A stretch of DNA of 64,000 nucleotides from Vibrio tubiashii (GCA_000775715.1 JRWQ01000008.1:346630-410629), one strand, 5' to 3'. Shown: positions 36,128 through 46,046, counted from the first letter of the stretch. Translations and numbers: made by a program. The notes: generated by a model from the sequence alone, not told the origin.

Positions 36128-37252
36128 CTATGCTAGGCCGACTTCGACTAACATACGCTCAGCAATTCTTTCTAGCGGCAGATCTTCACTAGAGATCCCC
36201 GCTTTTGCAACTGCTTGTGGCATGCCGTAAACAACACAGCTCTCTTCGTCTTGAGCCCAAATGGTCGAACCCGCAGTTTTCAGCATACGAGATCCTTCGC
36301 GGCCATCTGCCCCCATACCGGTAAGTACCATAGAGAGCACTTGGTCAGAATAGATTTTCGCCGCACTGCCAAACGTCACATCAACACAAGGTTTGTAGTT
36401 CATTCGTTCACCGCCATCAATGATGCGCAGTTTCGCTGAACCTGGACGCCCTTCAATCATCATCTGTTTACCGCCAGGGGCCAAATAAGCCACACCTGGT
36501 TTTAGTGCATCACCATCTTCCGCCTCTTTGACTTGAATTTTGCACAAAGAGTTTAAACGGCTAGCAAACGCAGCCGTAAACGTCGCTGGCATATGCTGAA
36601 TTAACACAATAGGGTGTGGGTAGTTAGCAGGTAACTTGGTCAGAATTTTTTGCAGTGCAACTGGGCCACCCGTCGATGTACCAATTGCGGTTAGCTGATA
36701 CTTTTTACCACTGGCTTTAAAACGCGTAGCAACTGTAGGCTTGCTTGCTGGAGCCGTCGGCGCAGCAGGTCTAAGCGATGAACGCGTTGTTGCTGGTTGC
36801 GAAGCCGGGCGCGCAGGTGCTGCAGGTTTTGGCGCAGAGCGGCGCATGAACGCACGTTTAGAGGCGATTTGCAGCACACGTTGCTGTAGCAAAGCCGTCG
36901 CTTCATCACGGTTACGTGCGATATCTTCAAACTTTTTCGGTAGAAAATCTAGCGCACCCGCATCAAGCGCGTCTAATGTTGCTTTAGCACCATCGTGAGT
37001 CAGCGAAGAGAACATCAAAATCGGCACAGGGCTCTTAGCCATGATTTCACGGACAGCAGTGATACCGTCCATGACTGGCATTTCAATATCCATTGTAATG
37101 ACATCAGGCTTAATTCGTAATGCTTTGTCTACCGCTTCCTTACCATTAGTCGCAACGTCTATCACCTCAAGGCGTGCATCGGAGTTAATAATTTCACTAA
37201 CTCGACGGCGGAAAAAACTCGAATCATCGACTACTAATACTTTGATCGCCAT
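36128..37252 (-). CDS. cheB: Protein-glutamate methylesterase CheB
   Basis: Adaptation enzyme of 374 residues. Receiver domain with Asp55 in '[15 protein letters not shown]'; a Pro/Ala-rich linker at about 140-175; methylesterase domain with the catalytic Ser in '[16 protein letters not shown]', His in '[18 protein letters not shown]' and Asp in '[16 protein letters not shown]'. It removes methyl groups from, and deamidates, receptor glutamates. It is 9 bases upstream of parC and 24 downstream of cheA. Confidence 0.97.
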   Translation of the reverse strand: MAIKVLVVDDSSFFRRRVSEIINSDARLEVIDVATNGKEAVDKALRIKPDVITMDIEMPVMDGITAVREIMAKSPVPILMFSSLTHDGAKATLDALDAGALDFLPKKFEDIARNRDEATALLQQRVLQIASKRAFMRRSAPKPAAPARPASQPATTRSSLRPAAPTAPASKPTVATRFKASGKKYQLTAIGTSTGGPVALQKILTKLPANYPHPIVLIQHMPATFTAAFASRLNSLCKIQVKEAEDGDALKPGVAYLAPGGKQMMIEGRPGSAKLRIIDGGERMNYKPCVDVTFGSAAKIYSDQVLSMVLTGMGADGREGSRMLKTAGSTIWAQDEESCVVYGMPQAVAKAGISSEDLPLERIAERMLVEVGLA

Positions 37253-37276
37253 ATTTGTCCTTCTGTTTTTCGCGAT

Positions 37277-39514
37277 TTAGATTCGAGAAGCAGCGGCATA
37301 CTGCTTAAGCAAATCTGGCACATCCAAGATAAGCGCGATGTGGCCATCACTTGTAATCGTTGCCCCAGCCATGCCAGGTGTACCTTGAAGCAAGTTATCA
37401 AGTGGTTTAATGACTACCTCTTCTTGACCAATCAAGGTATCGACAACAAAGCCGACACGCTGGCTACCGATCTGAACAATAACAACATGTCCATGACCTT
37501 TGCGCAATTCGACTTGGCCAACTTGAGGAGCTAACCAGTTCTGGAGATAGAATAACGGAATCGATTTTTCACGTACGATAATGGTTAACTGACCATCAAC
37601 AACGTTAGTGCGGCTCAAATCTAAGTGGAAAATTTCATTCACACTCGCCAATGGCAGTGCAAATGGGTGATCCGCGACGCCAACCATTAGCGTCGGTAGA
37701 ATCGCAAGCGTTAGCGGTACCTTGATGGTGATCTTAGTGCCTTTACCCATTTCAGAGTCAATATCAATCGAGCCATTTAACGTGTTGATGGCCGTTTTCA
37801 CTACGTCCATACCAACACCACGACCAGAGATATCTGAAATCTGTTCTTTACTTGAGAAACCTGGCATGAAGATCAGGTTGAAACACTCTTTGTCGGTCAG
37901 TCTTGACGCCGCATCTTCATCCATCACTCCGCGCTTAACCGCAATTGCACGCAGTTTATCAGGGTCCATACCGCCGCCATCATCAACGATAGCCAACTCG
38001 ATATGATCGCCCTCTTGAGAAGCCGATAGAATCACTTTACCTGTTTTAGGCTTACCCGCAGCAACACGTGCGTCAGGCATTTCAATACCGTGGTCAACTG
38101 AGTTACGCACCAAGTGAATCAATGGATCCGCGAGTGCCTCTACAAGGTTCTTATCAAGATCCGTATCTTCACCACGCATCTCTAGGTTGATGTCTTTCTG
38201 TAAGCTACGAGCTAAGTCACGAACGACGCGAGGGAACCGACCAAATACCTTCTTAATCGGCTGCATACGCGTTTTCATCACAGCGCCTTGAAGATCAGCC
38301 GTCACCACATCTAGGTTCGCTACCGCTTTCGACATCTCTTCATCGTTACTATTGAGCCCTAGGCTCAATAATCGGTTACGCACCAATACTAGCTCACCGA
38401 CCATGTTCATAATGGTATCAAGGGTTGAGGTATCAACACGCACTGTTGCTTCAGCCTGAGACTTCTTAGCTGGAACCGCAGCGTCTTTTTTCGCTGGCGG
38501 CTTAGGGGCTTCTTTTGGAGCAGCCTGAACGGTAGGAGCAGGTTTAGCGGTAGGTTTAGGTTCTGCTGCAGGAGGCGGAGCAACTGCCGCTGCAGGTTGT
38601 GTAGCTGCGTCTAGTTCTTCGATAGATGGGCCTTTACCTGAACCATGGAGGTCATCGAGTAGCTTTTCGAACTCCTCATCGGTCATCAGATCGCTGTCAC
38701 CTGCCGCTGCTGACACTGTTGCAGCATCAGGGGCTGGAGCTGAAGGAGCCGGTGTAGCAGCATCAGGGGCTGGAGCTGAAGGAGCCGGTGTAGCAGCATC
38801 ACCTTTGCCAGGACCTTGCCCTGTACCATGCAATTCATCTAGAAGCTTTTCAAACTCATCATCGGTAATATCACCGCTCATATCTGCGCTTGCAGTTGGC
38901 GCAGCAGGTGATGCTGGAGCTTTAGCAGAAGCACCAGGCGCACTACCTGAACCATGCAGTTCATCAAGTAGCTTTTCAAATTCGTCTTGGGTAATTTCAT
39001 CTATGGAACCGGATGAAATCTCTGCTTGTGGTGCTTCCACCGCGGCAGGTTGTTCGACAACGGGGTCTTCAATAACTGGCTCGGCAATGGCTGCAGGCGC
39101 TTCAGCAACGACTTCGTCTTCAGACTCAGGCTTACATAGTCGATGTAACTCGTCCAAAAGAGACTGCTCTGCTTGAGGAAGAGGCTCTCGGTCTTGAACG
39201 GCTTGGAATTGCTCATTAACGGTATCCAACGCCTGAAGCATGGTGTCCATTAGGCCTGCAGTAACTGAACGCTGTCCATTACGTAAAATATCGAACACGT
39301 TTTCGGCACCGTGACAGGTGTCAACGAGCTCAGTTAACGCTAGGAAGCCAGCACCACCTTTAACGGTATGGAATCCGCGGAAAATGGCGTTGAGCAAGTC
39401 TTTGTCTTCCGGATTATTTTCCAGCTCAACCAACTGCTCTGAGAGAAGTTCCAATATCTCCCCAGCTTCGACTAAAAAGTCCTGTAGGATGTCTTCATCT
39501 AAATCGTAGCTCAT
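37277..39514 (-). CDS. cheA: Chemotaxis histidine kinase CheA with three repeated linker motifs
   Basis: Chemotaxis kinase, 745 residues (E. coli 654). P1 domain with phospho-His49 in 'IFRGFHTVKGGAGFLAL'; dimerisation and ATPase domains with 'MVGELVLVRNRLLSLG', 'HLVRNSVDHGIEMPDAR', 'DDGGGMDPDKLR' and 'GRGVGMDVVKTAINTLNG'; C-terminal CheW-like P5. The linker between residues about 135 and 365 is unusually long and holds three near-identical DEFEKLLDELHG-type motifs at about 174-192, 216-234 and 278-296, likely the LID element that binds ParP in vibrios, plus a 12-residue Ala/Pro tandem repeat at about 241-265. Confidence 0.96.
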   Translation of the reverse strand: MSYDLDEDILQDFLVEAGEILELLSEQLVELENNPEDKDLLNAIFRGFHTVKGGAGFLALTELVDTCHGAENVFDILRNGQRSVTAGLMDTMLQALDTVNEQFQAVQDREPLPQAEQSLLDELHRLCKPESEDEVVAEAPAAIAEPVIEDPVVEQPAAVEAPQAEISSGSIDEITQDEFEKLLDELHGSGSAPGASAKAPASPAAPTASADMSGDITDDEFEKLLDELHGTGQGPGKGDAATPAPSAPAPDAATPAPSAPAPDAATVSAAAGDSDLMTDEEFEKLLDDLHGSGKGPSIEELDAATQPAAAVAPPPAAEPKPTAKPAPTVQAAPKEAPKPPAKKDAAVPAKKSQAEATVRVDTSTLDTIMNMVGELVLVRNRLLSLGLNSNDEEMSKAVANLDVVTADLQGAVMKTRMQPIKKVFGRFPRVVRDLARSLQKDINLEMRGEDTDLDKNLVEALADPLIHLVRNSVDHGIEMPDARVAAGKPKTGKVILSASQEGDHIELAIVDDGGGMDPDKLRAIAVKRGVMDEDAASRLTDKECFNLIFMPGFSSKEQISDISGRGVGMDVVKTAINTLNGSIDIDSEMGKGTKITIKVPLTLAILPTLMVGVADHPFALPLASVNEIFHLDLSRTNVVDGQLTIIVREKSIPLFYLQNWLAPQVGQVELRKGHGHVVIVQIGSQRVGFVVDTLIGQEEVVIKPLDNLLQGTPGMAGATITSDGHIALILDVPDLLKQYAAASRI
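38721..38792. repeat. 36-bp perfect tandem repeat in cheA
   Basis: Two perfect 36-bp copies (38721-38756 and 38757-38792), in frame, encode a repeated 12-residue Ala/Pro/Asp unit in the CheA linker. A third unit begins but is cut after about nine bases. Such repeats can expand or contract. Confidence 0.9.
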
Positions 39515-39523
39515 ATGTTACCT

Positions 39524-40243
39524 CTAAAACCCAAGACTTGAGAGTAAGTCGTCGACTTCGTCTTGTGATGAAACGGCATCATCCCTTTCTTGAGGATTCA
39601 AAATTGGCCCCTCTGGATCTATCGATGCTTTGTTCTTGTTATTCGTGCTTTCTTCCAACTGGCTCGAACCAAACGCGGTTAGAATTTCAACTAACCTGCC
39701 CTCGACCTCATCGACTAAAGCAATAACGCGACTGATGATTTGACCGGTTAAGTCTTGAAAGTCTTGAGCCATTAGAATTTCAGTCAGTTGGCCTCGAAGT
39801 TCTGAGCTGTCGCCCTCCACTTCACCGAGCAGGTTGTCGATGCGATGGCAGAGCGCCTTAAACTCAGCGAGGTCAATACGACCATGCATTAGCTCATTCC
39901 ATTGTGGACGTACTTGAAGCAGTCCTTCATGAAGATTATCGGCAATGGGCATACAGCGGTCGACTGCGTCCATGGTTTTGTTTGCAGCAACCTCTGTTTT
40001 GTCAATGACGTATTGGAGGCGATCCCTTGCATCTGGGATTTCGTCATTGGCAATTTCACTCATGCGCTCATCCATGCTGAAATGCTTAATTGACTCGTGC
40101 AGATCGCGAGTCAACTCCCCAATTTCTTGGAACATCGGATTAGAAGTGTTTTCATACAGGTTTTTGACAAGAAGGTTAGCTTCCTGCTGTTGACCTGCTT
40201 CCAACATCTCTACGAGTTGTTTTGCCTGCTCTAATGAAATCAT
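39524..40243 (-). CDS. cheZ: CheY-P phosphatase CheZ
   Basis: A 239-residue helical protein that dephosphorylates CheY-P. The catalytic region 'EILMAQDFQDLTGQIISRVI' carries the conserved Gln (E. coli Gln147), and the C-terminal CheY-binding tail is 'SQDEVDDLLSSLGF'. The N-terminal half is a long helical hairpin. It lies between cheY and cheA, 9 bases before the cheA start. Confidence 0.95.
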   Translation of the reverse strand: MISLEQAKQLVEMLEAGQQQEANLLVKNLYENTSNPMFQEIGELTRDLHESIKHFSMDERMSEIANDEIPDARDRLQYVIDKTEVAANKTMDAVDRCMPIADNLHEGLLQVRPQWNELMHGRIDLAEFKALCHRIDNLLGEVEGDSSELRGQLTEILMAQDFQDLTGQIISRVIALVDEVEGRLVEILTAFGSSQLEESTNNKNKASIDPEGPILNPQERDDAVSSQDEVDDLLSSLGF

Positions 40244-40281
40244 TCTGAATTGGCCTTTAGCGCCTTAAGTCAATACCTGAC

Positions 40282-40674
40282 TTATAAACGTTCAAAAATT
40301 TTATCTAATTTTTCTTTAAGTGTTGCAGCCGTAAATGGCTTAACAATGTAGCCGTTTACACCTGCTTGTGCAGCTTCAATAATCTGCTCACGCTTCGCTT
40401 CAGCTGTGATCATCAGAACTGGTAGGTGTTTTAATTCATCGTCTGCACGAATGTGCTTGAGAAGATCGATCCCCTGCATTCCTGGCATGTTCCAGTCGGT
40501 GACAACGAAGTCGAACTCGCCTTTCTTGAGCATTGGTAACGCCGTTAAGCCGTCATCCGCTTCTTGAGTATTGTTGAACCCAAGGTCGCGTAGGAGGTTC
40601 TTAACTATACGGCGCATTGTTGAAAAGTCGTCAACAATAAGGATTTTCATGTTTTTATTCAAAATTGCCTCCAC
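40282..40674 (-). CDS. cheY: Chemotaxis response regulator CheY
   Basis: Single-domain receiver of 130 residues controlling the flagellar switch. '[20 protein letters not shown]' has the acidic pair, Asp60 in '[17 protein letters not shown]' is phosphorylated, and Thr in '[12 protein letters not shown]' and Lys112 in 'NGYIVKPF' complete the site. A start eight residues later ('MKILIVDD') is possible and would match the E. coli length (129) less well. Flanked by fliA and cheZ. Confidence 0.96.
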   Translation of the reverse strand: MEAILNKNMKILIVDDFSTMRRIVKNLLRDLGFNNTQEADDGLTALPMLKKGEFDFVVTDWNMPGMQGIDLLKHIRADDELKHLPVLMITAEAKREQIIEAAQAGVNGYIVKPFTAATLKEKLDKIFERL

Positions 40675-40695
40675 TGAGTTCGAGATCAGTGATTT

Positions 40696-41433
40696 TTACT
40701 CGTTATTTGTCCAAGCACTTAACTTAGTGCGCAGACGCTGCATTGATTGGCTTAGTATTTGGCTCACACGTGACTCGCTGACACCAATCACCTCACCGAT
40801 TTCTTTTAAGTTTAACTCTTCATCATAATAAAGCGAAAGTACTAGAGCTTCACGCTCTGGAAGCGATTTAATTGAATCTACTAGTGCTTTTCGAAAAAAT
40901 TCGTCTGCTACACCTTGGAATGGCGCGTTATTTTCGTCCGCATCTTCTGGAGAAATTGCGTCTTCCGAAACGCCAAGATCTTCAATTCCAACCAAACGTG
41001 AACAGTTAATATCGGTTAAAATTGTATGGTACTGATCCAAGCTAATACCCATGTGCTGCGCAACTTCAGCATCAGTTGGGTCTCGATTTAATACACCTTC
41101 TAGCGCAGAAATCGCTTGGCTAACTTCACGATTATTCTTATGTACCGAGCGCGGAACCCAATCTCCTCGCCTTATATCGTCAAGCATAGCACCCCGTATG
41201 CGAATACCGGCATACGTTTCAAAACTTGCACCTTTACTACCGTCGTAATTTTTTTGTGCTTCAAGCAGGCCTATCATGCCCGCTTGAATAAGATCTTCCA
41301 CTTGAACACTAGGCGGTAGGCGTCCGAGTAGATGATGAGCAATACGCTTCACCAGCACCGAGTATTTTTCTAGAAACGCTCGCTGACTATCTTGATTCGC
41401 GTACTGTTCATAGGTCAAAGCCTTATTCACCAA
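40696..41433 (-). CDS. fliA: Flagellar sigma factor FliA (sigma-28)
   Basis: Sigma factor for late flagellar and chemotaxis genes; 245 residues (E. coli 239). Region 2 'VQVEDLIQAGMIGLLEAQKN' and 'ETYAGIRIRGAMLDDIRRGD', region 3 'WVPRSVHKNNREVSQAI', region 4 'LSLYYDEELNLKEIGEVIGV' with 'SESRVSQILSQSMQRLR'. It overlaps the end of flhG by 11 bases and lies upstream of cheY, the standard Vibrio arrangement. Confidence 0.96.
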   Translation of the reverse strand: MVNKALTYEQYANQDSQRAFLEKYSVLVKRIAHHLLGRLPPSVQVEDLIQAGMIGLLEAQKNYDGSKGASFETYAGIRIRGAMLDDIRRGDWVPRSVHKNNREVSQAISALEGVLNRDPTDAEVAQHMGISLDQYHTILTDINCSRLVGIEDLGVSEDAISPEDADENNAPFQGVADEFFRKALVDSIKSLPEREALVLSLYYDEELNLKEIGEVIGVSESRVSQILSQSMQRLRTKLSAWTNNE

Positions 41434-42310
41434 AAGGTTCCTCTAGCATCTCAGTTCTATTTAGTAATCGTTCGACAAAAAACTCAAGATGTCCACTCGG
41501 TGTTTTCGGTATTGGCCATGTTAACGCTTTATTTGCTAATGATCCTATCGCCAATGCCGCTGGAGATCTTGGGAATGCGTCAACAACAATCTTTTGTTTC
41601 TTAACAGATTGTCTAACTTTATCATCCAACGGAATACATGCTACGAGCTCAAGGCTCACATTCAAGAATCGCTCTGTGACCAATGTCAACTTTGCGAACA
41701 ATTCTCTGCCTTCTCGATAGCTTCTGACCATATTTGCAACAATTTTAAAGCGCTGCACCTGATGTTCTTTGCTTAATAACTTAATTAAAGCATATGCATC
41801 AGTAATGGAAGTAGGTTCGTCACAAACCACAATAACAACGTCTTGGGCTGCACGTGAGAAACTTACTACCATGTCCGAGATGCCGGCTGCTGTATCTATC
41901 AGTAGCACGTCCATTTCATCTTCCAAACTACCAAACGCTCGGATTAAACCGACATGTTGCGCATGAGATAGCTCAGTCATTGACTGAGTACCGGAGGTCG
42001 CTGGAATAATTTTAATCCCATACGGACCTTCAACTATTGCATCCTTCAGCTCACATTCGCCTGCAAGTACGTGGCCCAAGTTACGTTTTGGCCGAATACC
42101 TAACATAACATCAACGTTTGCTAGCCCTAAGTCAGCATCAAGTACCATGACTTTTTTACCTTGGCGTGCCATTGAAATAGCCATGCCCAAGGTTACATTT
42201 GACTTACCGACGCCGCCTTTACCACCTGTTACCGTGATAACTTTTGTTAGCGAAGGCTGTGTCAAACGTCGTAATCCGCTTGCTTGGTCTTGTATCATTT
42301 CTTTAGTCAT
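41423..42310 (-). CDS. flhG: Flagellar number regulator FlhG (MinD-like ATPase)
   Basis: MinD-type ATPase of 295 residues that restrains FlhF and the flagellar cascade so that only one polar flagellum is built. Deviant Walker A 'TVTGGKGGVGKSNVTLGMA', 'VMVLDADLGLANVDVMLGI' and 'VLLIDTAAGISDMVVSFSR'. The start is taken at the ATG at 42310 ('MTKEMIQDQASGLRRL', with the FlhG-type activation helix), since the longer frame from 42367 runs into flhF. Located between flhF and fliA. Confidence 0.95.
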   Translation of the reverse strand: MTKEMIQDQASGLRRLTQPSLTKVITVTGGKGGVGKSNVTLGMAISMARQGKKVMVLDADLGLANVDVMLGIRPKRNLGHVLAGECELKDAIVEGPYGIKIIPATSGTQSMTELSHAQHVGLIRAFGSLEDEMDVLLIDTAAGISDMVVSFSRAAQDVVIVVCDEPTSITDAYALIKLLSKEHQVQRFKIVANMVRSYREGRELFAKLTLVTERFLNVSLELVACIPLDDKVRQSVKKQKIVVDAFPRSPAALAIGSLANKALTWPIPKTPSGHLEFFVERLLNRTEMLEEPFGE

Positions 42311-42323
42311 AATCGTCCGCCGC

Positions 42324-43802
42324 CTAGAACCTTTCAGCTTCGCTATTCCAGAAGTGAGGTTCATCATCTGTCGACTTCTCTAATAATTCGTTTGCTTTAG
42401 CGACCATGTATTTCGGTTGCGCTATCACAATATCTTCGGGGACTCGCTGTCCGTTCGCGATGTATGCAACTGGCAGAGAGTTCTGTACGACAACACTCAC
42501 AAACTCACCTAAGCTCAGAGATTCATCGAGCTTAGTCATGATGCACCCCGACAAGGGTATGCGTTTAAAGTGGTCGATTGTTTCTTGAAGCACTTTCCTT
42601 TGCGCTGTCGCGGGCAACACCAAGTAGCTATGAATCGTTTCTCCACTTTCATGCATAAGCGTATCTAATTGCTCAGATAGCCTTACATCACGCTGCCCCA
42701 TACCTGCGGTATCAACCAGAATTAGGCGACGATTCCTTAATTGATATATTACATCGGCTAACTCATTGGAATCTTTAGCGACTTTTACAGGGCAACCCAT
42801 AATTCTTCCATAAATCGCGAGTTGCTCGTGCGCACCTATCCGGTAAGTATCGGTTGAAACCAAAGCGACATTGTCAGCACCAAACTCCATCGCAGCCCGT
42901 GCGGCTAGCTTCGCTACCGTCGTTGTTTTACCCACGCCCGTAGGTCCTAATAACGCGACGATACCGCCACGCTTTAAAATATCTTGTCGAGAAATTGGTA
43001 TCTGATCAGAAACTAAGCCTAGCAATGCTTTCCATGCCTTAGTTGGAGGCGTATCTTCTGGAATGTAGCAAGCTAACTGGTCAGCGAGATCGGAAGAAAC
43101 ACCCATGCGTTCTAGACGTTTAATCAACATAGCACGAAGAGGTTCGCGGCGCTCAACCTCTTGCCACATGAGACCGGAAACTTGGTGCTCAAGAAGCTGA
43201 CGAATAGAAGTCATCTCCTCTTTCATCTCTTCGAGATCTTCATTAGATACAGAAGGGTCTTCGTGGCGCTGACGTTCGTATCGAGTCGGGTCCAGTTTTG
43301 CCGCGGGTCTTTCTACACGGCGATCTTCAGCGATAAGACGCGCTAATGGCGAGTCTTCTTTGATTTTGACATTCTCTCGTGGGTCAGTGCGTGAGGCTGA
43401 CTGTCTTTTCAGCAAAGCCGAGAGTGAGTCGGGGTTCTCCTCTCGCTCGCGGCTATCTGTCTCGTTACCACTGTATTGCTGAAGCATGCTAGCGAAACGC
43501 TTAGTCATCGAGTTTCCAGAGCCACCTTGAGACTGCAAACTAACGCGATCATCATCGAGAGCACGTTGGTTAGGCGTAGGAATACTAGCAGGAGCCTGGC
43601 GAGCAGGTGCGTGTCTTGGGTTCGAACTGTAGCTACCACCGCTCTGCCGCTTGGCACTATCCGCGCCATCCACAGCAGCAACGATCTCTACACCACCCGC
43701 GACTTTTTTATTTGACATGATAACCGCTTCATCACCTAACTCCCCTTTTACTTGAAGTAAGGCGGTGCGCATATCCTTGGCAAAAAATCGTTTAATCTTC
43801 AA
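42324..43802 (-). CDS. flhF: SRP-like GTPase FlhF, flagellar pole marker
   Basis: GTPase of the signal-recognition-particle family, 492 residues, that places the flagellum at the pole. N-terminal B domain ('MKIKRFFAKDMRTALLQVKG'), a long disordered basic/acidic linker to about residue 190, then NG domains with G1 'ALLGPTGVGKTTTVAKLAAR', 'LVSTDTYRIGAHEQLAIYGR', G3 'LILVDTAGMGQRD' and 'CIMTKLDESLSLGEFVSV'. Followed 14 bases later by flhG. Confidence 0.96.
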   Translation of the reverse strand: MKIKRFFAKDMRTALLQVKGELGDEAVIMSNKKVAGGVEIVAAVDGADSAKRQSGGSYSSNPRHAPARQAPASIPTPNQRALDDDRVSLQSQGGSGNSMTKRFASMLQQYSGNETDSREREENPDSLSALLKRQSASRTDPRENVKIKEDSPLARLIAEDRRVERPAAKLDPTRYERQRHEDPSVSNEDLEEMKEEMTSIRQLLEHQVSGLMWQEVERREPLRAMLIKRLERMGVSSDLADQLACYIPEDTPPTKAWKALLGLVSDQIPISRQDILKRGGIVALLGPTGVGKTTTVAKLAARAAMEFGADNVALVSTDTYRIGAHEQLAIYGRIMGCPVKVAKDSNELADVIYQLRNRRLILVDTAGMGQRDVRLSEQLDTLMHESGETIHSYLVLPATAQRKVLQETIDHFKRIPLSGCIMTKLDESLSLGEFVSVVVQNSLPVAYIANGQRVPEDIVIAQPKYMVAKANELLEKSTDDEPHFWNSEAERF

Positions 43803-43831
43803 ATTAAGTACCGTATATCAACGCATTAGCT

Positions 43832-45925
43832 CTAGTTTCCAACAGCCTGAACAATGCGAATTTGTTTCTCGTCAGGGACTTCTTGATAAGAGAGAACTCT
43901 TAATGAAGGAATCGTATTTTTAACAAACTTGGCTAACGTAGAACGCAATACACCTGATGTCAGAAGTACTGCTGGTTCACCTTTTAGCTCTTGCTCTTGT
44001 GTTGCCTGGCTTAAAGATGATTGTAGTCGCTCTGCCAAACCTGGCTCAATTCCCGCAGATTCACCGCCAGAAGCCTGCATGGTCTGATGCAATATTTGTT
44101 CCAGCTCTGGAATAAGAGTAATGACTGGCAGCTCTGGCTCTATACCATTGATTTCCTGAACAATTAAGCGTTTCAATGAAATACGCACAGCCGCTGTGAG
44201 AATGTCGGGTTCTTGACTCTTACTTGAGTATTCCGACAAGGTTTGAACGATAGTTCGGATATCTCGAATTGGAACGGCTTCATTGAGGAGATTCTGCAAG
44301 ACTTTTACCACCACACCCAACTGAAGTTGATCAGGAACAAAGCTCTCCACCAACTTAGGTGTACTACGACCGAGCATTTCGAGTAGATTTTGCACCTCTT
44401 CATGGCCAATCAACTGCGAGGCATTGTTAGTCAACAGTTGGCTAAGATGCGTCGCCAGTACGGTAGAGGAATCAACCACCGTATAGCCGAGTGCTTGAGC
44501 ATGTTCACGCTGATCTTCTTTTATCCACACCGCCTCTAAACCAAACGCAGGGTCAATCGTTGGTTCCCCTTCGATCATGCCGTAAACCTGTCCAGGGTTG
44601 ATCGCCAACTCCATATCAGGTCTAATTTCAGCCTCACCTACCGCAACCCCCATCAGGGTAATACGATAGCTATTTGGCGTTAACTCTAGGTTGTCACGGA
44701 TATGCACCGCTGGGATCAAGAAGCCGAAGTCTTGCGACAACTTCTTACGTACCCCTTTTACACGCTCTAACAACTCTCCGCCTTGGTCTTTATCCACCAA
44801 AGGAATCAAGCGGTAACCAACCTCAAGACCAATAATGTCGACAGGTTGAACATCATCCCAAGAGAGCTCTTTCGGTGTTGCCGACTCTTGTTCGACTGTC
44901 GCCGGAGTACTTGGTTGTTCAGCCTCTTTCTTCTGCTTACGATGAATCCAGAACGCAGCACCACCAGCAATAACCGCAAGTAACAGGAATGCGAAGTGAG
45001 GCATTCCTGGTACCAAGCCCATAACGCCGATGATCGTCGCTGTAATCATCAGTGCTTTGGGGTTGTCGAACATCTGGAAAACAACCTGCTGTCCCATATC
45101 TTCATCGGTGTTTTGGCGAGTCACCATGATTGCCGCACCAATAGAGAGTAATAGCGACGGGATCTGGGCAACCAAGCCATCACCAATGGTCAGCAAGGTA
45201 TAGATCTGAAGCGCCTCACTAAAGCCGAGGTCATACTGAGCCATACCGATGGAAAGACCACCAATAATGTTAATAAACAAGATCAGGATACCAGCGATGG
45301 CATCACCTTTTACGAACTTCGAAGCACCATCCATCGAACCATAGAAATCGGCTTCTTTGGTCACTTCGTCACGTCTTGTTCTCGCTTGGTCTTGATCGAT
45401 AAGGCCCGCATTCAAGTCAGCATCAATCGCCATCTGTTTGCCCGGTAAGGCATCAAGCGTGAAGCGTGCGCTTACCTCGGAAATACGGCCTGCACCTTTG
45501 GTCACAACCATAAAGTTAATGATCATCAAGATCATAAACACCACTAAACCAACCGCGTAGTTACCGCCAATAACAACGCTACCAAAGGCTTCAATGACCT
45601 TACCAGCTGCCCCCTCACCTTCGTGACCGTATAGTAGTACCACTCGGGTCGAGGCGACGTTTAACGCCAAACGGAGTAGAGTTGAGATCAGCAGAACTGT
45701 TGGAAAAGCAGCAAAGTCGAGCGGTCTACGGGTATAAACCGTGACTAAAAGTACCACCATGGCCAACGCGATGTTGAAGGTAAAAAACAAGTCGAGCAGG
45801 AACGCGGGAATGGGTAGAACAACCATCGCCAGCGTTGCCAATACCATGACAGGCGCGCCAATAGCTGGCATCGCCCGTTGAGGAATTTGTGGCAATTTGT
45901 CCGCAAACGGCAAAGAAAACTTCAT
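43832..45925 (-). CDS. flhA: Flagellar export apparatus protein FlhA
   Basis: Core of the flagellar type III export gate; 697 residues (E. coli 692). Eight N-terminal spans and the FHIPEP segment ('RISEVSARFTLDALPGKQMA', 'IDADLNAGLIDQDQARTRRD') followed by a large cytoplasmic domain ('TVVDSSTVLATHLSQLL', 'NLLNEAVPIRDIRTIVQTLS'). I start at 45925 ('MKFSLPFADKLPQIPQ') because the ATG at 45973 lies inside a sigma-54 promoter. First gene of the flhA-flhF-flhG-fliA-che operon. Confidence 0.96.
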   Translation of the reverse strand: MKFSLPFADKLPQIPQRAMPAIGAPVMVLATLAMVVLPIPAFLLDLFFTFNIALAMVVLLVTVYTRRPLDFAAFPTVLLISTLLRLALNVASTRVVLLYGHEGEGAAGKVIEAFGSVVIGGNYAVGLVVFMILMIINFMVVTKGAGRISEVSARFTLDALPGKQMAIDADLNAGLIDQDQARTRRDEVTKEADFYGSMDGASKFVKGDAIAGILILFINIIGGLSIGMAQYDLGFSEALQIYTLLTIGDGLVAQIPSLLLSIGAAIMVTRQNTDEDMGQQVVFQMFDNPKALMITATIIGVMGLVPGMPHFAFLLLAVIAGGAAFWIHRKQKKEAEQPSTPATVEQESATPKELSWDDVQPVDIIGLEVGYRLIPLVDKDQGGELLERVKGVRKKLSQDFGFLIPAVHIRDNLELTPNSYRITLMGVAVGEAEIRPDMELAINPGQVYGMIEGEPTIDPAFGLEAVWIKEDQREHAQALGYTVVDSSTVLATHLSQLLTNNASQLIGHEEVQNLLEMLGRSTPKLVESFVPDQLQLGVVVKVLQNLLNEAVPIRDIRTIVQTLSEYSSKSQEPDILTAAVRISLKRLIVQEINGIEPELPVITLIPELEQILHQTMQASGGESAGIEPGLAERLQSSLSQATQEQELKGEPAVLLTSGVLRSTLAKFVKNTIPSLRVLSYQEVPDEKQIRIVQAVGN

Positions 45926-45972
45926 AGTTGGGTAGCTGCAATAATCGGAAAAAGAATAACTTGGCGATACCA

Positions 45973-45988
45973 TGCAATATCCAGTCCA
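45973..45988 (-). promoter_or_regulatory. Sigma-54 promoter of flhA
   Basis: On the minus strand TGGACTG-GATA-TTGCA (45988-45973) fits the sigma-54 consensus TGGCACG-N4-TTGCA, with the GG and GC pairs 10 bases apart. The start point would be near 45962, about 37 bases before the flhA ATG. In vibrios flhA is a sigma-54/FlrC-class gene. Confidence 0.75.
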
Positions 45989-46046
45989 TGGTCTCTGTCA
46001 AATTAATGGCTAAGAGGCTACATAGTGGACAATGTGCTTGGGTATT

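Noticed and set aside
38700..39010. Repeats in cheA as a CRISPR or mobile element
   Set aside because: The repeats are in frame, adjacent without unique spacers, and encode Ala/Pro linkers and docking motifs.
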